NCBI GenBank assembly: GCA_001797905.1
Contig: MGQS01000126.1
Coordinates: 1 to 5,247 of the forward strand
DNA: 5,247 nucleotides
Reading direction: 5' to 3'
Source: Deltaproteobacteria bacterium RBG_16_54_11
Lineage (GTDB): Bacteria; Desulfobacterota; B13-G15; RBG-16-54-18
In this document: positions 1 to 5,137 of the stretch, one piece after another
Position numbering within the stretch: position 1 is the stretch's first letter
Layout: every line of letters begins with the position of its first letter
Notes under the pieces: generated by a model
What the model saw: the letters and a program-made list of their open reading frames with translations, nothing else
What the model was told of the DNA's origin: nothing
Database searches by the model: none
Program-made: the position numbers and the translations under genes

Positions 1-39
1 TTTTGCGGATGATAGTATAGTGGGAAAGGCGCAATCGGC

Positions 40-1641
40 ATGGAAGCGGATGCCGGGAAATATCCGAACATGGTGAGAAACAAAAAACATTATTGTGATG
101 TGCTTGTCATCGGATCGGGCATAGCCGGGCTTTCCGCAGCGATTATCGCTGCCGAGCAGGGGCTCGATGTCATCGTTTTAAACAAAGAGGCGTCTCTGGA
201 AGAATCCAACACCCAGTACGCCCAGGGAGGGATCGTCTGCCGGGGGAAGGATGATACTCCGCAACTCCTTATCGACGATATCATGGAAGCAGGCGATGGG
301 ATTTCCAACCTCGAGGCAGTCACGATCCTGGCTTCCGAAGGCCCGGCCCTCGTGGAGGAGTTTTTGGTCAAGAAGATCGGGGTCCCCTTTTCACGTTCCG
401 ACAAAGGTGAATTGGAATATGCCAGGGAGGCCAGCCACTCGAGCCGCCGGATCCTTTACTGCATGGATACCACAGGGAGGCAGATAGAACAAAGCCTCCT
501 ACAAAAGGCGCAGAAGATCGAGCGTATTCATCTTTTTGCCGACTACACGGCCATCGACCTTCTTACCATCCCCCACCATTCAACCAACCCTCTCTCCCTC
601 TACCGGGAGCCCCAATGCATCGGGGCCTATGTGCTCAATAACATCGATGAGAAGGTTGAGATGATATTCTCGTCGTATACCGTCCTTGCCACCGGAGGAC
701 TCGGCAGGATCTACCTGCATACCACCAATCCCGCCTGCGCAACAGGCGACGGATTCGCCATGGCCTACCGGGCAGGGGCCAGGCTGATCAACATGGAGTA
801 TGTTCAGTTTCATCCCACCTCTCTCTTCCATAAGGATGCCGACGGGTTTCTCATCTCGGAGGCCATGCGGGGCGAGGGGGCCAGGCTCATGACCAAGGAC
901 AATGTCCACTTTATGGAAAAATATTCCTCCCTTGGCGATCTTGCCCCCAGGGATGAGGTCTCGCGGGCCATCTATGAGGAGATGATCAGGAGGGGCGATT
1001 CCTATGTCTATCTCGATAGTGCATCCTATGCGCAGATAGACATTAAAAAACGGTTCCCTGCCATCTATGAGAAATGTCTGTCCCTTGGCATCGATATCCT
1101 CAAGGGCCCGATACCGGTCGTGCCTGCTGCTCATTATAGCTGCGGAGGGGTACAGGTGGACACCTGGGGAAGGACGTCATTGAAGAATCTCTATGCTGTG
1201 GGGGAAGTCTCGGCAACAGGCATCCATGGTGCGAATAGGCTCGCCTCCACCTCGCTGCTGGAAGGATTGGTATGGGGGGTGAGGGCGGCACAACATATAA
1301 CTACGCACCTTGATAACGAGAAACCGTACACGGAAGCTGAAATCCCTCCCTGGCAGCCCCCTGAAAAAGAGGAAGAAGTCGACCCTGCCCTGATCCAACA
1401 GGACTGGCTCAGCATTAAATCAACGATGTGGAACTACGTCGGCATTATCAGGACGATAAAAAGGCTCGAACGGGGAAGGGCGGATCTCCGCTATTTGAGA
1501 ACCAGGATCGACGATTTCTATAGAAAGGCCCATCTCGACCCCATGGTCCTCAATCTGAGAAACGGCATGCAAACCGCTCTCATCGTGGCCGAAGCAGCCT
1601 TTTCCAACAGAAACAGCCGGGGTGCGCACTTTATAGAGTAA
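40..1641 (+). CDS. nadB: L-aspartate oxidase (NadB)
   Basis: Flavoprotein that oxidises L-aspartate to iminoaspartate, the substrate of quinolinate synthase NadA in de novo NAD synthesis; cytoplasmic. Visible in the 533-residue product: the FAD dinucleotide-binding GSGIAG at residues 25-30, NTQYAQGG at 57-64, a second FAD-contact ATGG at 217-220, HPT at 258-260, PRDEV around 303-307, HYSCGG from 365 and NRLAS from 399. E130, H258, R304, H365 and R400 fall where the active-site residues of E. coli NadB lie (aligned from memory; H258, R304, H365 and R400 keep the E. coli spacing exactly). The fumarate-reductase-like capping domain and the C-terminal helical domain (about 445-525) are both present. 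Two starts are possible. ATG 40 has AAAGG 10 bases upstream. ATG 70 (residue 11) would put the GxGxxG at residue 15 as in E. coli, but has a poorer ribosome site. The protein stops three residues after SRGAH, slightly earlier than most NadB proteins. Succinate dehydrogenase/fumarate reductase flavoprotein is less likely because the C-terminus and SRG tail are NadB-like. Confidence 0.95.
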   Translation: MEADAGKYPNMVRNKKHYCDVLVIGSGIAGLSAAIIAAEQGLDVIVLNKEASLEESNTQYAQGGIVCRGKDDTPQLLIDDIMEAGDGISNLEAVTILASEGPALVEEFLVKKIGVPFSRSDKGELEYAREASHSSRRILYCMDTTGRQIEQSLLQKAQKIERIHLFADYTAIDLLTIPHHSTNPLSLYREPQCIGAYVLNNIDEKVEMIFSSYTVLATGGLGRIYLHTTNPACATGDGFAMAYRAGARLINMEYVQFHPTSLFHKDADGFLISEAMRGEGARLMTKDNVHFMEKYSSLGDLAPRDEVSRAIYEEMIRRGDSYVYLDSASYAQIDIKKRFPAIYEKCLSLGIDILKGPIPVVPAAHYSCGGVQVDTWGRTSLKNLYAVGEVSATGIHGANRLASTSLLEGLVWGVRAAQHITTHLDNEKPYTEAEIPPWQPPEKEEEVDPALIQQDWLSIKSTMWNYVGIIRTIKRLERGRADLRYLRTRIDDFYRKAHLDPMVLNLRNGMQTALIVAEAAFSNRNSRGAHFIE

Positions 1642-1738
1642 ATATGGGTGCGCACACTATATAGAGTAAAGGCGGTGGCTGTACACTTTATATAATTAAT
1701 AGAGAAATAGTGGTTGTACACACTATATAAAGAAACAG
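1618..1738 (+). repeat. Degenerate four-copy repeat array derived from the nadB tail
   Basis: Four copies begin near 1618, 1644, 1675 and 1710. Each has a core TGCGCAC (copies 1 and 2) or TGTACAC (copies 3 and 4), followed by an AT-rich TTTATA or ACTATATA block and a purine-rich AGAGTAAA-like end. Copies 1 and 3 carry CACTTTATA; copies 2 and 4 carry CACACTATATA, so the array looks like a duplicated pair. Copy 1 is coding: it supplies the last eight codons of nadB, stop included. Read in the same phase, the other copies give similar tails (GAHTI, AVHFI, VVHTI) each followed by a stop. Spacing grows from 26 to 31 to 35 bases. A possible fifth, badly eroded copy (CGGGG then GCACTT from 1739) runs into the end of the convergent gene. 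The core hexamer is self-complementary in all copies (GTGCGCAC in 1 and 2, TGTACA in 3 and 4). Function unknown: replication-slippage scar, binding-site array, or 3'-end element for the two converging genes. Confidence 0.75.
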
Positions 1739-1748
1739 CGGGGGCACT

Positions 1749-2282
1749 TCACTCTACCAATACGACGCCGAAGATGTCCCTCTCCTCTTTGTGGGTGCGG
1801 AGCACCTGTATCGGAAGGTCATGTTCCCGCGCAGTCGCGAAGGCATCGATGCCGCAGGCCTCCATAGAAGGTCTTGACCTGTCCGCGTGCAGGCAGCTGC
1901 CGGTGGGATCGCACTTTTTACATCTTCTACACGGCCCGCTCCCCATTCCCCATGCCTTGTAATAGCCGTCGAGAAACAGGGCCTTCTCTATATCGACCAC
2001 CAGCTCATTGAATTCATCCAAGACCGCATAACCTTTTTGCCAATGGCGGTGGAGCAATATGGCGTGGCTGTAGGAGTCAAGGATACCGCGCATCCCCTCG
2101 GGGGTTGGGGTGTATGGCGGGCAACAGAGGCCGCGGCCATAGCCGAAGCATCCGAATTGGCACTTGAGCCGCACCCAGGGGGCGGTAATAATGCTCGGGG
2201 TCTCGATTATCCGCGCATGATCGACGCCTCTCTCGAGGGCCATCGTGAGAAAAGGCGCTAGTTTTTCCTTGGCATCAGACAT
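1749..2282 (-). CDS. DUF2284 family putative metal-binding protein
   Basis: A 177-residue cytoplasmic protein with no signal peptide or membrane segment. It carries the two cysteine clusters of the DUF2284 family: an N-terminal one at C41, C45, C53 and C54 (the last within CCPPY), and a C-terminal one at C118, C121, C124 and C130, followed by RPSMEACGID at 137-146 with C143. Nine cysteines in this arrangement suggest an iron-sulfur or other metal site, which is the family's predicted but unproven property. No reaction is known to me for this family. The gene is monocistronic here. It converges on nadB with 107 bases between stops and diverges from the zinc-ribbon gene. ATG 2282 is chosen because it gives the usual family length and no better start lies nearby. 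Its ribosome site is weak (no clear GGAG within 15 bases upstream). Family assignment is from recalled motif pattern and is fairly sure; function is open. Confidence 0.85.
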   Translation of the reverse strand: MSDAKEKLAPFLTMALERGVDHARIIETPSIITAPWVRLKCQFGCFGYGRGLCCPPYTPTPEGMRGILDSYSHAILLHRHWQKGYAVLDEFNELVVDIEKALFLDGYYKAWGMGSGPCRRCKKCDPTGSCLHADRSRPSMEACGIDAFATAREHDLPIQVLRTHKEERDIFGVVLVE

Positions 2283-2383
2283 TGGAAGATGTTGTCAAAT
2301 GGCTTGCGATGCGTACCTTCAGGTTATGCTCAATCTCATTTGCCGTCGAGCAATTATGCGGCATTAGCTGCTTGTATGCAGCA

Positions 2384-2412
2384 ATAGTATAGATTATAGG
2401 TAAGTCAGTCAA
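2384..2412 (-). promoter_or_regulatory. Candidate sigma70-type promoter for the DUF2284 gene
   Basis: Read on the minus strand, TTGACT (complement of 2407-2412) is followed after 17 bases by TACTAT (complement of 2384-2389). An alternative -10 TATACT lies at 2386-2391 with 15-base spacing, and a perfect TATAAT (2393-2398) sits in between but is too close to the -35. Transcription would start near 2377, leaving a leader of about 95 bases before the ATG at 2282. The -35 is good and the -10 is ambiguous. Confidence 0.45.
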
Positions 2413-2540
2413 GGGTAGCATGAGCGGATAATGCGAAATATGTATCGGGATAATGATATCACCTTTTTTTGCACAAACTGTATCGGAGCACCCGTCGGGC
2501 AAGGCGATCAGGGGATAGCGTGCGTGCGGAGTAAACTGTC

Positions 2541-2569
2541 TTGACGAACGTCCTGTTCGGCATTATGCT
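2541..2569 (+). promoter_or_regulatory. Sigma70-type promoter of the zinc-ribbon gene, with internal dyad
   Basis: TTGACG (2541-2546) and TATGCT (2564-2569) are separated by exactly 17 bases, matching the -35 and -10 consensus at five and four of six positions. The predicted start, about seven bases past the -10, is at 2576-2577, which coincides with the ATG at 2577. A 5-base inverted repeat, CGAAC (2545-2549) and GTTCG (2555-2559) with a 5-base centre, overlaps the -35 and spacer, where a repressor could block RNA polymerase. The arms resemble Gram-positive LexA boxes, but the centre is one base too long for that consensus. Confidence 0.6.
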
Positions 2570-2576
2570 TTAATCA

Positions 2577-2780
2577 ATGGCACGTCAAGCGGATTATAAG
2601 AACTTCGAGGCGACCGCGCTCTTTTGTCCCCGTTGCAAGGTGGCGATGCCGGTGCGCAAGAGGCTGCTGTTGGTCCTCTCCGAGGGTGAAAAGTATGAGT
2701 ATTTGTGTGCCCGCTGTGGTCATTCCGTAGGGGATAAGCTCGAGAAAGAGGCTCGAGGGCCCCACCTCATCATTCGTTGA
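2577..2780 (+). CDS. Small zinc-ribbon protein, function unknown
   Basis: A 67-residue protein with two CxxC knuckles, CPRC at 17-20 and CARC at 44-47. They are separated by a basic, hydrophobic stretch (PVRKRLLLVLSEGEKYEYL, 25-43) that would form the beta-hairpin of a zinc ribbon binding one zinc ion. It resembles small conserved cytoplasmic proteins of Deltaproteobacteria, recalled from memory; no function is known to me. The start is fixed: an in-frame TAA lies at 2571-2573, and no other start precedes the first knuckle, so the ATG at 2577 must be used. There is no Shine-Dalgarno sequence in front of it, and the promoter just upstream would start transcription at or one base before the ATG. 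It precedes the rimP operon by 121 bases but has its own promoter, and a second promoter follows it. Nucleic-acid or ribosome association is possible for such a fold but is only a guess. Confidence 0.75.
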   Translation: MARQADYKNFEATALFCPRCKVAMPVRKRLLLVLSEGEKYEYLCARCGHSVGDKLEKEARGPHLIIR

Positions 2781-2797
2781 TCAAGTGAAAAAAATCC

Positions 2798-2827
2798 TTG
2801 CTTTTTTTAGTGATATGTGCTAAAAAT
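2798..2827 (+). promoter_or_regulatory. Extended -10 promoter of the rimP-nusA-ylxR-infB operon
   Basis: TTGCTT (2798-2803), a 17-base spacer, and TGC-TAAAAA (2818-2826) form a -35 with an extended -10 element. The predicted start is near 2832-2834, giving a leader of about 70 bases before the rimP ATG. A dyad, AGGAT (2829-2833) and ATCCT (2839-2843), brackets the predicted start and could be an operator; its left arm would be largely missing from the RNA. Confidence 0.6.
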
Positions 2828-2840
2828 AAGGATAACAAAT

Positions 2841-2863
2841 CCTGCTTTTATTCGAAAGGCGGG
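2841..2863 (+). promoter_or_regulatory. Candidate antiterminator hairpin in the rimP leader
   Basis: CCTGCTTTT (2841-2849) can pair over nine positions, two of them G-U, with AAAGGCGGG (2855-2863), leaving a 5-base loop. The right arm is the same segment that forms the left arm of the terminator downstream, so the two hairpins exclude each other. The pairing is read directly from the sequence; its regulatory use is inferred. Confidence 0.45.
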
Positions 2864-2882
2864 TATAAAACCCCGCTTTTTT
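2855..2882 (+). terminator. Rho-independent terminator/attenuator upstream of rimP
   Basis: AAAGGCGGG (2855-2863) pairs with CCCGCTTTT (2872-2880) through nine pairs, one a G-U, with an 8-base loop. The run of six T (2877-2882) begins inside the stem. It lies about 20 bases downstream of the predicted operon start and 20 bases before the rimP ATG, so it must be read through for the operon to be expressed. It could also end transcripts coming from the zinc-ribbon gene, whose stop is 75 bases upstream. Confidence 0.7.
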
Positions 2883-2901
2883 GTTAGGGGCTGTTTATTC
2901 T

Positions 2902-3375
2902 ATGGATAGACGGGCCGTCGTGCAGAAGGCCGAGGCCATCCTTGAGCCCCTCCTGGAGGCAGAAGGGCTCTCCTTGGTGGATATAGAATATAAGTGGGAG
3001 CGTGGAGGCTGGATCTTCAGGGTTCTCATCGACAAGACGCAAGGTATTACGCTGGACGATTGTGCCCGGGTGAGCCGGGAGTTCGGGCAGCTGCTGGATG
3101 TGGAGAATATCATACCGGCCTCCTATCGCCTGGAGGTCTCCTCCCCCGGGTTGGACAGGCCCTTAAAAAAAGAGGCGGATTTTATCAAATACACGGGCAG
3201 ACGCGTGCGGATTAAGACAAGAGAACCGGTCTCGGGGAGGCGCAACTTCAAGGGCGATCTGCTCGGCTGCGCCGAGGCAAAGGTCACGGTGAAGGTGGAG
3301 GGGGGCGAGGTTTTTGTCATTCCCCTTTCATCCATCCTCAAGGCGAATCTTGCGCTTGAGTTGAATCGTTTGTGA
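2902..3375 (+). CDS. rimP: Ribosome maturation factor RimP
   Basis: RimP assists maturation of the small (30S) ribosomal subunit. The 157-residue product has the usual family length and two-domain layout. The N-terminal alpha/beta domain (about 1-85) contains LVDIEY at 25-30 and the pattern of VLIDK, GITLDDC and the helix VSREFGQLLD. The conserved junction LEVSSPGLDRPL is at 77-88. The C-terminal SH3/Sm-like barrel (about 90-157) starts with FIKYTGRRVRIKT and ends with a strand carrying VIPLSSILKANLALEL. ATG 2902 is preferred: AGGGG (2886-2890) lies 11 bases upstream and the protein begins as RimP proteins do. A TTG at 2881 would be inside the terminator T-run and add seven residues unlike the family. 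It is the first gene of the operon, followed after nine bases by nusA, as in most bacteria. Confidence 0.95.
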   Translation: MDRRAVVQKAEAILEPLLEAEGLSLVDIEYKWERGGWIFRVLIDKTQGITLDDCARVSREFGQLLDVENIIPASYRLEVSSPGLDRPLKKEADFIKYTGRRVRIKTREPVSGRRNFKGDLLGCAEAKVTVKVEGGEVFVIPLSSILKANLALELNRL

Positions 3376-3384
3376 GGTCATACG

Positions 3385-4854
3385 ATGAACCAGAATCTTA
3401 ACTATCTCATCGAACAGGTTGGTAGGGACAAGGGCATTGACAAGCGGGTCATCATCGAGGCCCTGGAAGATGCCATGTTGAAGGCATCCAAGAAGAGATA
3501 CGGCCTGCAGAAAGAGATCGAGGCCCGCTTCAACGAGGAGCAGGGGGAGGTCGAGCTTTTCCAGTTTAAGACCGTGGTTGAAAAGGTCGAAGACCCCGAT
3601 CTGCAGATCCCTGTGGAGGAGGCCAAGCGGATGGACCCCGAGGCGGAGGTTGGGGACAGTCTGGGGGTCAAACTGAGCGTCGAAGACCTGGGGAGGATCG
3701 CAGCCCAAACGGCCAAGCAGGTCATCATGCAGCGGGTGAGGGATGCGGAGGGTGAGACCATCTACAACGAGTATAAGGACCGAAAGGGGGAGGTGGTCAC
3801 CGGCTTTGTCCAGCGGATCGAGCGGGGCAACATCTACGTGAATCTCGGGCGGACCGAGGCCATCTTGCCCAAAAGGGAACAGGTCCCCCGCGAAGCCTAT
3901 AAGCGGGGAGAGCGTATCAAGGCCTATATCTTGGATGTCCAGCGGACCCCCGTCGGGTGCCAGATCTATCTCTCCAGAACCCACCCCGGCTTCCTGGCCA
4001 AGCTCTTCGAGATCGAGGTCCCCGAGATCTCCGAGGGGATCGTGCGGGTGATGAGCGCGGCCCGGGAACCCGGTGAGCGATCCAAGATAGCCGTGTACAG
4101 CAACGATACCGATGTGGACCCGGTGGGGGCATCGGTGGGGATGAAGGGTTCCCGAGTGCAGAGCGTGGTACAGGAGCTGCGGGGGGAGAAGATCGATATC
4201 ATCCCCTATAGCTCGGATCCCGCCAAGTTCGTTTGTAACGCCCTCTCGCCCGCCAAGGTCTCCAAGGTCTATCTCAACAATGAGGAAAAGTATATGGAGA
4301 TCGTCGTAGCGGACGATCAACTCTCCCTGGCCATCGGCAAGCGGGGGCAGAACGTCCGCCTGGCATCGAAGCTGACGGGATGGAAGATCGACATCAAGAG
4401 CGAATCGAAGATGGAGAAGCTCTCGGAAGAGGTCGTCGGGCGCCTCACGGCCCTGCCCGGGGTAGGGGAGATCATCGCCCGGGTCCTCTACGACGAGGGG
4501 TTCTACACCATCGAGGATGTGGCTGAGTCGGATGGAGAGGAGCTGGGCAGAATCACCGGAATCGGCGAAAAGAAGGGCGAGAAGATCGTGGAGGCCGCCC
4601 GGGTCATGGCCGGTCTCACCACGGTCTCAGAGGAAGGAAAGCTGGAGCGGGTCAAGCGGGGGGATGATCCCGTGGAGCGGCTTCCCGGGGTAGGGGAGAA
4701 GACCGCCGCCCTCTTGCAGGAGTCGGGATATGGGAGTGTGCGTGATCTCTTCCAGGCGGATGTGGGGGTTCTCTCTCAGCTTCCCGGTTTCAGCCGCAAG
4801 AAGGCCGAGAACTTGATCCAGGCGGCCAAGGAATATATCGACAAGGGAGAATGA
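3385..4854 (+). CDS. nusA: Transcription elongation/termination factor NusA
   Basis: NusA binds RNA polymerase and nascent RNA, promoting pausing and intrinsic termination and taking part in rRNA antitermination. The 489-residue product shows all domains in order: the polymerase-binding N-terminal domain (about 1-125), an S1 domain (135-199, ending in YLSRT), a KH1 domain with GMKG at 252-255, and a KH2 domain with IGKRGQNVRLAS around 317-328. Two C-terminal helix-hairpin-helix modules follow, each opening with LPGVGE (357-362 and 433-438) and closing with a second hairpin (ITGIGEKK; LPGFSRKK). They match the acidic-repeat region of E. coli NusA (495 residues), so this is the long, proteobacterial-type form rather than the short Bacillus type. 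The start is supported by GAGG at 3374-3377, seven bases before the ATG and overlapping the rimP stop, which implies translational coupling. The stop overlaps the ylxR start. Its own product could act on the terminator upstream of rimP. Confidence 0.97.
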   Translation: MNQNLNYLIEQVGRDKGIDKRVIIEALEDAMLKASKKRYGLQKEIEARFNEEQGEVELFQFKTVVEKVEDPDLQIPVEEAKRMDPEAEVGDSLGVKLSVEDLGRIAAQTAKQVIMQRVRDAEGETIYNEYKDRKGEVVTGFVQRIERGNIYVNLGRTEAILPKREQVPREAYKRGERIKAYILDVQRTPVGCQIYLSRTHPGFLAKLFEIEVPEISEGIVRVMSAAREPGERSKIAVYSNDTDVDPVGASVGMKGSRVQSVVQELRGEKIDIIPYSSDPAKFVCNALSPAKVSKVYLNNEEKYMEIVVADDQLSLAIGKRGQNVRLASKLTGWKIDIKSESKMEKLSEEVVGRLTALPGVGEIIARVLYDEGFYTIEDVAESDGEELGRITGIGEKKGEKIVEAARVMAGLTTVSEEGKLERVKRGDDPVERLPGVGEKTAALLQESGYGSVRDLFQADVGVLSQLPGFSRKKAENLIQAAKEYIDKGE

Positions 4855-5132
4855 GGACCAACCATGTTCCCATCAGGACCTGTCTGGGGTGCGGTCAGCG
4901 GCGACAGAAGGGTGAGTTGGTGAGGATCGTGATCAAAGACAAGGCATTGATGGTTGATGAAGGCGGGAGGCTTCCCGGCAGGGGGGCGTATCTGTGCCAC
5001 TGTACGGAGTGTGTGCACCGCCTGCTCAAGAAAAAAGGGAGATTATCCTATGCTTTGCGAGCCGCATTGCCCCATGCCGTGGAAGAGGGCTTTTTACGCG
5101 ACCTGTTGCTGCCGGAGGTAGGAGAGGGATAG
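4851..5132 (+). CDS. ylxR: YlxR/DUF448 family RNA-associated protein
   Basis: A 93-residue basic protein of the YlxR (DUF448, RnpM) family, members of which have been linked to RNase P in Gram-positive bacteria. The two family signatures are present: RTCLGCG at 9-15 followed by LVRIV at 23-27, and GRGAYLC at 43-49 followed by EC at 53-54 and the helix of KKKGRLSYALR. Cysteines 11, 14, 49, 51 and 54 could form a metal site, as in other YlxR proteins that keep them; this is inference. The start ATG shares four bases (ATGA) with the nusA stop and no other in-frame start is available. A strong AAGGGAG (4843-4849) ends only one base before the ATG, too close for normal initiation, so translation probably depends on ribosomes finishing nusA. 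Unlike the Bacillus operon, no L7Ae-like ylxQ gene follows; infB starts five bases after the stop. Confidence 0.92.
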   Translation: MRTNHVPIRTCLGCGQRRQKGELVRIVIKDKALMVDEGGRLPGRGAYLCHCTECVHRLLKKKGRLSYALRAALPHAVEEGFLRDLLLPEVGEG

Positions 5133-5137
5133 GTTTG

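Larger units (their letters stand above)
2283..2576. other. Divergent AT-rich intergenic region
   Basis: This spacer separates the leftward DUF2284 gene from the rightward zinc-ribbon gene. Apart from the two candidate promoters listed separately, I see no recognisable RNA gene, riboswitch or terminator in it. A minus-strand reading frame from a TTG at 2502 to 2275 crosses it and ends eight bases inside the DUF2284 start. It lacks a clear ribosome site and spans the promoter, so I do not call it a gene. Confidence 0.5.

Noticed and set aside
580..1134. Antisense open frame of 184 codons inside nadB
   Set aside because: It lies opposite conserved NadB motifs, has no ribosome site or recognised family, and its composition is that of a reverse reading.
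1714..1962. Plus-strand frame of 82 codons beginning in the repeat array
   Set aside because: TTG start inside a repeat copy, then runs antisense through the DUF2284 gene; no ribosome site or motif.
1887..2261. Plus-strand open frame of 124 codons opposite the DUF2284 gene
   Set aside because: The minus-strand frame carries clear family motifs; this one has none.
2275..2502. Minus-strand frame of 75 codons upstream of and overlapping the DUF2284 start
   Set aside because: TTG start, no clear ribosome site, AT-rich spacer composition, overlap with the candidate promoter, and no recognisable motif. The short stop/start overlap is suggestive but not enough.
2420..2540. Possible riboswitch or small RNA in the divergent spacer
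   Set aside because: Short GC-rich patches such as GTCGGGCAAGGCG were compared by eye with known riboswitch cores and did not match; no extended hairpin plus T-run is present.
2782..2808. Possible terminator directly after the zinc-ribbon gene (CAAG/CTTG, then seven T)
   Set aside because: The stem is only four pairs, or else A-U only (seven A with seven T), too weak for a terminator. The T-run is better explained as part of the rimP promoter spacer.
3328..4320. Long open frame antisense to nusA (330 codons)
   Set aside because: It is a shadow of the GC-rich codon use of nusA. It has no recognisable domain, is biased to L, D, G and H from reversed codons, and lies opposite a certain gene.
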